Source: Bizionia sp. (GTDB taxonomy: Bacteria > Bacteroidota > Bacteroidia > Flavobacteriales > Flavobacteriaceae). From it: a stretch of 6,900 nucleotides of DNA. The translations under genes and the position numbers were made by a program. Where the stretch lies: assembly GCA_018067115.1 (NCBI GenBank), contig JAGPVI010000143.1:1-6900 (forward strand). Direction: 5' to 3'. Below, piece after piece: positions 1 to 6,500 of this stretch. Numbering within the stretch: position 1 is the first letter of the stretch; every line of letters starts with the position of its first letter. Under the pieces are notes generated by a model that made no database searches, had not been told where the DNA came from, and saw nothing but the letters and a program-made list of their open reading frames with translations.

Positions 1-808
1 ATAAACGCGGTACCGCAGTCATAACATTAGGCTGTACTTCTTTTAAATTGTCGCTCATTTTTTCAATGGATTCGGCAAAATAAATTTGCACACCGCAATA
101 TTGGTATAAATAAAGAATCATACGTTCAAATACGTGGCAAACAGGAAGGAAACTTAAAGCTTTCGATTTTCCGTACTCAAAAGGAACATTTTTTTCACTG
201 TTTAATACATCGGACACAATGTTTTGATGTGTAAGCATAACACCTTTAGGTCTCCCGGTGGTTCCAGATGTATAAATTAAGGTTGCTAGGTCTTCTGTTT
301 TAATTGCTTTTTTTCTGGCTTCAACTTCATTTTGGTTACTTGAGTCTGCACCTAATTCTAAAATCTCATTCCAACTTTTTTCATTAGTAACATCATCAAA
401 GGTATATATGGCTTTAAGCTTTGTATTAGCTTTAATTAAATTTATCTTTTCTATAATACTAACATCCGAAACAAAACAATACGAGGCTTCAGAGTGGTTT
501 AAAATATAATCGTAATCTTCTTTTGAAATTGTAGGATAAATAGGTACGTTTTGGGCTCCAGTTTGCAAAATACCAATATCCATAATATTCCATTCCGTTC
601 TATTGTTGGTTGAAATAACTGCAATTTTGTCATTTGGTTGTACACCTAGGCGTAATAAGCCTCGACTAATAGCATTGGCTTTATCAATATATTCTTTAGT
701 AGACGTTTTAATCCATTTACCATTGTATTTAGTAACTAAAGCAGCATCCAAATTATATTTTTCCAACTGGTGGTAAGGAAAATCGAAAAGTCTCGTGATT
801 TCTTGCAT
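1..808 (-). CDS. Long-chain acyl-CoA synthetase (AMP-forming), N-terminal part, cut by window edge
   Basis: This enzyme activates long-chain fatty acids with ATP to an acyl-adenylate and then to acyl-CoA, at the cytoplasmic face of the membrane, feeding lipid synthesis or degradation. The 269 visible residues run without a stop from ATG at 808-806 to the left edge. The adenylate-forming signature YTSGTTGRPKGV starts at residue 179 and is the P-loop-like phosphate-binding motif of the AMP-binding superfamily. It is followed by LSFLPVCHVFERM and, at the edge, VMTAVPRL, both typical of the FAA1/FadD15-like long-chain group (COG1022) rather than of acetyl-CoA synthetase. Family members are usually near 590-600 residues, so somewhat less than half is present and the C-terminal hinge and lid are outside the window. 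The start was chosen because the protein begins MQEITRLFDFPYHQLEKYN, a normal beginning for this group; no Shine-Dalgarno is seen, as is common in Bacteroidetes. The gene diverges from the membrane pair at 1341. The family call is firm; the chain-length preference is inferred. Confidence 0.93.
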   Translation of the reverse strand, partial: MQEITRLFDFPYHQLEKYNLDAALVTKYNGKWIKTSTKEYIDKANAISRGLLRLGVQPNDKIAVISTNNRTEWNIMDIGILQTGAQNVPIYPTISKEDYDYILNHSEASYCFVSDVSIIEKINLIKANTKLKAIYTFDDVTNEKSWNEILELGADSSNQNEVEARKKAIKTEDLATLIYTSGTTGRPKGVMLTHQNIVSDVLNSEKNVPFEYGKSKALSFLPVCHVFERMILYLYQYCGVQIYFAESIEKMSDNLKEVQPNVMTAVPRL

Positions 809-1123
809 AGGGTTATGTTGTATTGTAGAGTTGCAAATTAAGAAAAGGAATGGTTATTTTAAAATTAGATTGATAAAAACATTACACGACAAAGTTTTTA
901 CTCTATACTCTGTTTAAACACTTTTGTTATAACGAGTTATGAGTTGTTTTAATTTTTATTAATTCTTTTTCTGATTTTATTTCTGTTAGAATCTTACTTT
1001 TTATTTATAAATTATATCGTTTTAAAGCTAATTGGTGTTTAATTATTATTAAATACTTGACATTTTTTTAAAACACTGTGTAAATTGATATTATTATCTC
1101 TTCTAAGCTGAAATATTGTAACC

Positions 1124-1183
1124 AAGTCAGTATTTGTTTTATTATTTACGCAGTCATTGTATATTAGCTTATACTGATGACTT
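1124..1183. repeat. Overlapping inverted repeats forming two alternative hairpins
   Basis: AAGTCAGTAT (1124-1133) is complementary to ATACTG plus ACTT (1171-1176 and 1180-1183) with a three-base bulge. The same right arm can instead close a compact hairpin: AGTCAT (1152-1157) pairs with ATGACT (1177-1182) and GTATA (1159-1163) with TATAC (1170-1174) around a six-base loop, with a small internal mismatch. The two structures exclude each other. No U-tract follows, so neither is an intrinsic terminator. The DNA is AT-rich and some of this could be chance; a role as an operator or RNA switch is only a possibility. Confidence 0.4.
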
Positions 1184-1247
1184 GTAGGATGAAGATAACT
1201 CTTTTATTTGAAACACCTTAGTGTTAAACTCTTCTTTAATCGTAGTG

Positions 1248-1274
1248 TTTGGGCTTGAATATAACGTATTTTTG
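1248..1274 (+). promoter_or_regulatory. Possible Bacteroidetes-type promoter for the membrane-protein pair
   Basis: TATTTTTG at 1267-1274 matches the Bacteroidetes -7 consensus TAnnTTTG exactly. A TTTG at 1248-1251 could be the -33 element, but the 15-base spacer is shorter than the roughly 17-23 bases usual in this phylum. Transcription would start near 1280, giving a leader of about 60 bases before ATG 1341. The short spacer and the AT-rich setting keep confidence low. Confidence 0.35.
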
Positions 1275-1340
1275 CACCCAAAATTTCATTAATTATATTT
1301 TGAACTATTGTAAATAGCTCAAATAAGATAGTCATACAAA

Positions 1341-1898
1341 ATGATTAAAAAACGAGTTAAGCAAGTCACGTTTATATTAATTCTGCTAATTCATAGTGCT
1401 TTTATAGGGCTTATTTTTTTTGAAAATCAGAACAATGTTGCGCTTATTATAAGCTTACTTATTATTTTAGTACTGTTAGGCGTAACGTATGTTAAGAACC
1501 CGGTTAGACCGCAACATAATGAATTTGATGAGCTAAATACTATAGTGTACGTGTTTCTTGGTGCTATTTCCACCTATTTTTTACACAGTTCTCTAGGGCT
1601 AAGCACTGTACTTTCGGCAAGTATTGTTGGTCTAACGGTTAGTTTTGTTCCAAGTGTTTTTAAACAATATGCTGCCGTTAAATCTTTACCTGTGGCGATG
1701 TATTGTGGTACTTTTGTGGGGATGACGAGTACTGCCGTTGCTTCTGGCTATTTGTTTATAATATTAGCGAGTTGTATAACAGGCGTTTTACTGGTGAGCG
1801 CAAATGGTGTTTTTCATAATATAGGAGGGAAGCTAGGAACGCTAGCTTTTGGCGGTGTTGTTTTAGCGTTCTTAATCACATTATTAATATCCTTATGA
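1341..1898 (+). CDS. Unrecognised 7-helix membrane protein, first member of a paralogous overlapping pair
   Basis: I do not recognise this 185-residue protein. It is almost entirely hydrophobic, with about seven predicted membrane segments near residues 9-27, 32-51, 66-82, 88-107, 115-134, 136-154 and 166-184. The last five form a core shared with the next gene: TYFLH (78-82), VGL (96-98), FVGMTS (125-130) and VFHNIGGKLGT (157-167) align with TFILH, VGL, FIGMVS and VFNGFGGGLGV there. The first two segments are extra. All lysines and arginines (3, 4, 5, 7, 52, 56, 108, 114, 164) fall on one side in this model, predicting a cytoplasmic N-terminus and a periplasmic C-terminus. There is no cleavable signal peptide and no catalytic motif, so a transport, channel or scaffold role is only inferred. 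The stop overlaps the start of the next gene by four bases, so the two are probably translationally coupled. No Shine-Dalgarno precedes ATG 1341, the first ATG in this frame after a long noncoding stretch. Confidence 0.8.
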   Translation: MIKKRVKQVTFILILLIHSAFIGLIFFENQNNVALIISLLIILVLLGVTYVKNPVRPQHNEFDELNTIVYVFLGAISTYFLHSSLGLSTVLSASIVGLTVSFVPSVFKQYAAVKSLPVAMYCGTFVGMTSTAVASGYLFIILASCITGVLLVSANGVFHNIGGKLGTLAFGGVVLAFLITLLISL

Positions 1899-2335
1899 AT
1901 TTAGAGCTTTTAATACTGGTTTTAGTAGGAGCTTGTGCGGCTGTTATTACATTTATATTACATACTACCTTCAAGCAAAATACGGTTAGAGCCTCTGCTT
2001 TAGTGGGACTTTTTTCTAGCTTGGTTGTTTTTGCGTTTCCCGAATATCTATCTGACTACCTCATTACTCATATTCCTTTAATAGCTTTTGGCGCTTCTTT
2101 TATTGGTATGGTATCATCGTCTGTAATTTCAAATGTCTTTTTATTAGGATTTTCAGGAGGTATTTTTACATTTATATTTTTGAATGCACATAGGGTATTT
2201 AATGGTTTTGGTGGAGGATTGGGCGTTTCTGCTTGTATAGCTTTATTGATTGTATTAGCTCTACCAGTCCTCTTTAAAAAACGAACGCGGTGTATCGCCT
2301 GGTTAAGAATAAAAAAGGCTTTTCAAAATTTATAG
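1895..2335 (+). CDS. Unrecognised 5-helix membrane protein, second member of the paralogous pair
   Basis: I do not recognise this 146-residue protein by family. It has about five membrane segments near residues 4-22, 33-50, 60-78, 80-98 and 109-127, followed by a basic cytoplasmic-type tail (KKRTR at 128-132, then R138, K140, K141). It aligns along its length with residues 60-185 of the upstream gene product, with one three-residue insertion in the loop after helix two; shared positions include T19, H23, T30-V31, V37-G38-L39, P61, F69, G71-M72, S74, V101-F102, G106-G107 and L109-G110. It lacks the two extra N-terminal helices of its partner. The positive charges place the loop at 27-32 and the tail inside, while E50 and D54 fall outside, so the core is predicted to sit the opposite way up from that of the partner. 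The ATG overlaps the upstream TGA (ATGA at 1895-1898). A hairpin terminator follows 44 bases after the stop. A heteromeric membrane complex with its neighbour is the likely arrangement; the substrate is unknown. Confidence 0.8.
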   Translation: MNLELLILVLVGACAAVITFILHTTFKQNTVRASALVGLFSSLVVFAFPEYLSDYLITHIPLIAFGASFIGMVSSSVISNVFLLGFSGGIFTFIFLNAHRVFNGFGGGLGVSACIALLIVLALPVLFKKRTRCIAWLRIKKAFQNL

Positions 2336-2378
2336 ACTCCAGACATGAAGAGCAGTTCGTGTTAAAGTAAGGACAAAA

Positions 2379-2407
2379 AAAAAGAGCTACGTAGAATAGC
2401 TCTTTTT
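2379..2407 (+). terminator. Intrinsic terminator of the membrane-protein operon
   Basis: An 11-bp perfect stem pairs 2379-2389 (core AGAGCTA) with 2397-2407 (core TAGCTCT) around a seven-base loop, and the 3' arm ends in five T. It lies 44 bases beyond the stop of the second membrane gene. The 5' side is a run of nine A, so the hairpin could also stop transcription arriving from the convergent regulator gene at 2577, although it is about 170 bases beyond that stop. Confidence 0.85.
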
Positions 2408-2576
2408 ACTAATAGATTGATAACAAAACAATATGTGTTTATAAAATTATTTAATTTTTGTTACTAAACGAATCCCTTAACTTTCATTTAATTTAAATAA
2501 AATTCACATAAGTTTTTCCAAAAATATGTAGAATTAAATAAATATTATTGTAAAAAATCGTAAATGTCAAACTATT
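2408..2576. other. Convergent AT-rich spacer, nothing recognised
   Basis: Between the terminator and the 3' end of the regulator gene the sequence is very AT-rich, with short palindromic AT stretches (for example around 2490-2503) but no GC-containing hairpin with a U-tract on the minus strand and no coding frame. The regulator gene therefore has no obvious terminator of its own here. Confidence 0.5.
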
Positions 2577-3380
2577 TTAACCGTTTATGTACTTTTTGAG
2601 AAATTCAGTCTCTTTTTTAAAGAAATTTTTTGGTGTATCATTCATAAATAGCTTAAAATCTTTATAAAAATGAGCCTCGTCGTAATAGTTGTATTTAAAA
2701 ATTAGGTTTTTTAAATTTATATCTTGGCTTTCATATTTCTGCATTAAGTTTAAAAAACGATTCAATTTAATAAAACGACCAGGTGTTAGTCCTACCATTT
2801 TTTTAAAATGTGTCTCTAGTGTTTTTTGTGAGAACGACATCTTATCGATTAATTCGTTAACACTAATTAATCCTTTTCTCTTTGTAATTAAATTTACTGC
2901 ACGATCGATTTCTTTAATATTTGGATCTTTAGATACAACGATACCTTTAAGTGCTTTTTCTAAAGCTATTAATGCTTTTCGTTCCTTCAACTCAGATTTT
3001 AAAACGTAAGCTAAAGCGGTATGTAATGAGATAGAAACATCCTCAAGTGCTAGGTGCTTATTGCTTAATTTAGAAATATCTCTATCCAATAATTTATATA
3101 ACGTTGTTGGGTGTAAAGTTATACCAACTCCTTTATACGCTTCGTTAGCTTCTATACTATAGGATCTAAAAAATTGACCGGTTAATATAATGCCCTCAAG
3201 GTTATAGTCCTTATCTGAAGTTTTAGCTTCAAGGACGCCTTTTTTTATAAATGAAATGGTTGGCATCGCTACTGGCAATATCTTAGACTGAAACGGGATT
3301 ACAGAATTTGAAAAACCGATTTCGAAATACTCATGTATTAAGGCAATTTTACTCGTAGAAGGATACGCGTCGTAAGTCAT
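2577..3380 (-). CDS. AraC-family transcriptional regulator
   Basis: This 267-residue cytoplasmic DNA-binding protein has the two-part build of AraC/XylS regulators. Residues 1 to about 125 form an N-terminal sensing domain; the stretch from ILPVAMPTISFI (34-45) to GVGITLHPTTLYKLLDRD (84-101) and the following LSNKHLALEDV resembles the cupin-like N-terminal domain found in many Bacteroidetes AraC proteins (DUF6597 type). Residues about 155-257 form the paired helix-turn-helix domain: the first around 172-203 (ISVNELIDKMSFSQKTLETH, ending VGLTPGRF) and the second around 221-254, with the conserved AHFYKDFKLFMNDTPKNFF pattern that normally reads SHF..FK...G.SP..FR. Length is normal. The ligand cannot be read from sequence. 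ATG at 3380-3378 is preceded by an A/C-rich leader without Shine-Dalgarno. The gene is flanked by the purL terminator upstream and a convergent operon downstream, so it is probably a single-gene unit. The direct repeat and -7 box upstream suggest autoregulation; no target gene is obvious. Confidence 0.93.
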   Translation of the reverse strand: MTYDAYPSTSKIALIHEYFEIGFSNSVIPFQSKILPVAMPTISFIKKGVLEAKTSDKDYNLEGIILTGQFFRSYSIEANEAYKGVGITLHPTTLYKLLDRDISKLSNKHLALEDVSISLHTALAYVLKSELKERKALIALEKALKGIVVSKDPNIKEIDRAVNLITKRKGLISVNELIDKMSFSQKTLETHFKKMVGLTPGRFIKLNRFLNLMQKYESQDINLKNLIFKYNYYDEAHFYKDFKLFMNDTPKNFFKKETEFLKKYING

Positions 3381-3412
3381 TGGTGGTGGTTGGTTTAGAA
3401 TAAAAGCGAAAT

Positions 3413-3420
3413 CAAAAGTA
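3413..3420 (-). promoter_or_regulatory. Possible -7 promoter box of the AraC-family gene
   Basis: On the minus strand this reads TACTTTTG, an exact match to TAnnTTTG, 32 bases ahead of the ATG at 3380. No TTTG is found at the expected -33 distance upstream, which would fit a promoter that needs an activator. The direct repeat at 3460-3493 lies just upstream of it in the transcribed direction. Confidence 0.45.
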
Positions 3421-3459
3421 TCATTAATTTTTGTAATGCACCTGTTTAGGTAGTAAAAA

Positions 3460-3493
3460 TCCTACTTTTTAACATAACTCTCCTACTTTTTAA
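3460..3493. repeat. 13-bp direct repeat at 21-bp period, candidate operator
   Basis: TCCTACTTTTTAA occurs at 3460-3472 and identically at 3481-3493, a start-to-start distance of 21 bases, that is, two helical turns on the same face of DNA. Tandem same-face direct repeats are the usual shape of AraC-family binding sites, whose two helix-turn-helix units occupy successive major grooves. The centres are about 60 and 81 bases upstream of the transcription start implied by the -7 box at 3413-3420. The match is read directly; the operator role is inferred. Confidence 0.55.
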
Positions 3494-3517
3494 TGACGAT
3501 AACTTGAGTTATAGCAC

Positions 3518-3551
3518 AAAAAAAAAGGAAGCTAAATTTAGCTTCCTTTTT
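3518..3551 (-). terminator. Intrinsic terminator of purL
   Basis: Bases 3522-3551 form a perfect palindrome (half-sites AAAAAGGAAGCTAAA and its complement), and on the minus strand the hairpin runs straight into nine T (complement of A 3518-3526). It starts 20 bases after the purL stop. On the plus strand the right arm ends in five T, so weaker two-way function is possible, but no plus-strand gene precedes it. Confidence 0.9.
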
Positions 3552-3570
3552 CTATAAAGTAATATGTATG

Positions 3571-6500
3571 TTATTTCTTATCTTCAATCCAAAGTCTTGC
3601 ATTAACAAAAGCTTCTAACCAAGGCGATACTTCGTCTGTTCTGTTTTCTGGATAATTAGCCCAGTTCCATTGAAATGTAGAACGCTCAATATGTGGCATC
3701 GTAACCAAATGTCTACCCGTGGTGTCGCATAACATCGCTGTATTAAAATCAGATCCGTTAGGGTTGCTAGGGTAGTTTTCGTAGCCATATTTTGCAACTA
3801 CATTGTATTCCTTTTCCTCTTTTGGTAGGTTGAATTTTCCTTCACCATGAGAAATCCAAACTCCTAAACTAGTACCTTCTAAAGTAGATAGCATTACAGA
3901 GTTATTTTTTTGAATATGTACCGAAGTAAAAGCACTTTCGTGTTTTTTAGAGTCGTTATGAATCATTTTACCGTGCACATCGTGTTCTGGATTAATAAGG
4001 TCAAGTTCCATAAAGAGCTGGCAACCATTACAAATCCCTACCGATAGGGTGTCTTCTCGTTTAAAGAAATCGGTAATAACTTCGTTTGCTTTTTCATTGT
4101 ATTTAATAGCTCCTGCCCATCCTTTTGCAGATCCTAGAACATCACTATTCGAGAAACCACCAACAGCTCCAAGAAACTGAATGTCTTTTAAATCTTCGCG
4201 ACCAGAGATTAAATCGGTCATATGTACATCTTTAACATCAAAGCCTGCTAAGTACATTGCATTAGCCATTTCGCGCTCACTATTACTTCCTTTTTCTCTT
4301 AGAATAGCTGCTTTTGGTTTAGGCTTAGAATGATCGATTTTTGGTAATTTTCCAGTAAAATGCTCTGGGAAATTGTAGTTAAGCGGTTGGGTTGCATAAT
4401 TTTTATATCGCGCTTCCGCTAAACCATTTGCTGTCTGTTTTTGATCTAATAGGAAAGACGTTTTATACCATACATCTCGTAATCTTGATACCGTTAACGT
4501 ATAAACTTCATCTTTATTAATAATACTTAACACGTCGCTTTGTGTCGGTTTTCCTATGTTGAAAAAGGCAATATTAGCATCTGCTAATACTTTTTCTATT
4601 GAATTGTCTTTCGCTTGAAAAACAATTCCAGAATTTTCAGAGAATAATAATTTTATCGAATCCTTTTCAGCTAAAGCCGTTAAATCTAATGCTGCTCCTA
4701 AATTCACTTCAGCAAAACATAGCTCCAATAAAGTAGTAATTAATCCGCCCGAAGCAACGTCGTGCCCAGCGATTATTTTACCGTCTTTAATTAACTGCTG
4801 AATCGTATTAAACGTTGTTTTAAATTGAGACGCATTCTTAATTGTTGGTGTTTCTTTTCCTACTTTATTTAAAACTTGAGCAAAAGCACTACCTCCTAAT
4901 TTAAAAGCATCTTCTGATAGGTTAATATAATAGATATCACCTCCATTTAAGCTTAAAACAGGCTCTACTACCTTAGAAATGTCGTTACAGTTTCCTGCCG
5001 CAGAGATAATAACAGTACCCGGAGAAATTACTTCCTCATTAGGGTATTTTTGCTTCATAGATAAAGAATCCTTTCCTGTTGGAACATTAATTCCTAAATC
5101 TATAGCAAATTCTGAAACAGCTTGTACAGCTTCGTATAAACGTGCATCTTCACCTTCATTTTTACAAGGCCACATCCAGTTTGCAGATAAAGAAACCGAC
5201 TGTAATCCGTCTTTTAATGGTGCCCATATAATATTGGTAAGCGACTCTGCAATAGCATTTCTGCTTCCTGCTGTTGGACTAATTAATCCCGAAATAGGGG
5301 AGTGACCAACAGACGTTGCAATCCCTTCTTTACCTTTAAAATCTAGCGCCATAACACCACAGTTATTAAGTGGTAATTGTAGGGTTCCTGCGCATTGTTG
5401 TTTGGCAACTTTACCACCAACACAACGGTCGACTTTATTGGTTAACCAATCTTTACAAGCTACAGATTCTAGTTGTAAAACTTGATCGATATAATTTAAA
5501 ATCTCGTCAGGATTGTAAGTAACATCTTCGTAATTTCTTTTTACGGTAACGTCGTTCATTATTGTTTTTGGTGAACTTCCAAACATATCTTCTAGCGCTA
5601 AATCCATTGGTTTTTCGCCAGTAGTTTTAGACTCAAAAGTAAATCTTTTATTTAAAGTTACGTCACCAACCGTGTACATTGGAGAACGTTCTCGTTCTGC
5701 AATACGGCTTAAGGTATCTAAATGTTTTTCTGCAATAACTAATCCCATTCTTTCTTGAGATTCGTTACCTATAATTTCTTTAGCCGATAATGTTGGATCT
5801 CCAACAGGAAGTTTATCTAAATCGATTTTTCCTCCGGTATCTTCTACTAATTCCGATAAACAATTTAAATGTCCTCCAGCACCATGATCGTGAATAGAAA
5901 CGATAAAATTCTCTTCGCTTTCTACCATTCCTCGTACAGCATTGGCAGCACGTTTTTGCATCTCTGGATTAGAACGTTGTACTGCATTTAGCTCAATTCC
6001 TGAAGCAAATTCTCCTGTGTCGGCACTAGAAACAGCAGCGCCACCCATTCCAATTCTGTAGTTTTCACCACCAAGAATTACAATTTTATCACCTTCTTTT
6101 GGTGTGTCTTTTAGTGCTTGGTCTGCTTTACCATATCCAATTCCTCCAGCTTGCATAATCACTTTGTCGAAACCTAATTTTCTAGCTTCTTCTTCGTGCT
6201 CGAACGTAAGTACCGATCCGCAAATTAATGGTTGGCCAAATTTGTTTCCAAAATCTGATGCCCCATTACTGGCTTTAATTAATATATCCATTGGCGTTTG
6301 GTATAACCAATCGCGTTCTTTCATTTTTTGTTCCCAAGGTCTAGCGTCTTCTAATCTAGAGTAAGAGGTCATATAAACAGCGGTTCCTGCTAATGGTAAC
6401 GATCCTTTTCCTCCCGCTAAACGGTCTCTAATTTCTCCACCAGATCCCGTTGCAGCACCATTAAAAGGTTCTACAGTTGTAGGAAAGTTGTGCGTTTCTG

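Larger units (their letters stand above)
809..1340. other. Divergent intergenic region, AT-rich, no gene seen
   Basis: These 532 bases separate the starts of two divergently transcribed genes and must carry promoters for both. No reading frame longer than a few codons looks coding and no tRNA or known riboswitch is recognisable. Rightward, a TAnnTTTG box lies at 1267-1274. Leftward, I found no perfect CAAAnnTA (the same box on the minus strand) between 809 and 1000, so the acyl-CoA synthetase promoter is not located. The middle (1124-1183) holds overlapping inverted repeats, listed separately. The length is generous for a bacterial promoter region. Confidence 0.6.

Noticed and set aside
1189..1221. 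Ten-codon frame (MKITLLFETP) preceded by AGG, a possible leader peptide
   Set aside because: It is too short to judge, has no run of regulatory codons and no following terminator, and Bacteroidetes rarely rely on Shine-Dalgarno-like purines.
1341..2335. The two membrane genes as one gene broken by a frameshift
   Set aside because: The second product aligns with the C-terminal core of the first rather than continuing it, and each has a complete core, so this is a duplication and not a split gene.
2689..3009. Open frame of 106 codons on the plus strand
   Set aside because: It lies wholly within the AraC-type gene on the opposite strand, shows no recognisable domain, and its hydrophobic and lysine-rich composition is what antisense of AT-rich coding DNA gives.
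3441..3472. Inverted repeat TAGG...CCTA beside the direct repeat
   Set aside because: The arms are only four bases long and are easily explained by chance next to the direct repeat.
4979..5305. Open frame of 108 codons on the plus strand
   Set aside because: It is antisense to conserved purL sequence (the PTGKDSLSM region) and has no family features of its own. The plus-strand frames at 6104-6364 and 6490-6675 and the minus-strand frame at 3615-3797 are likewise shadows of purL.
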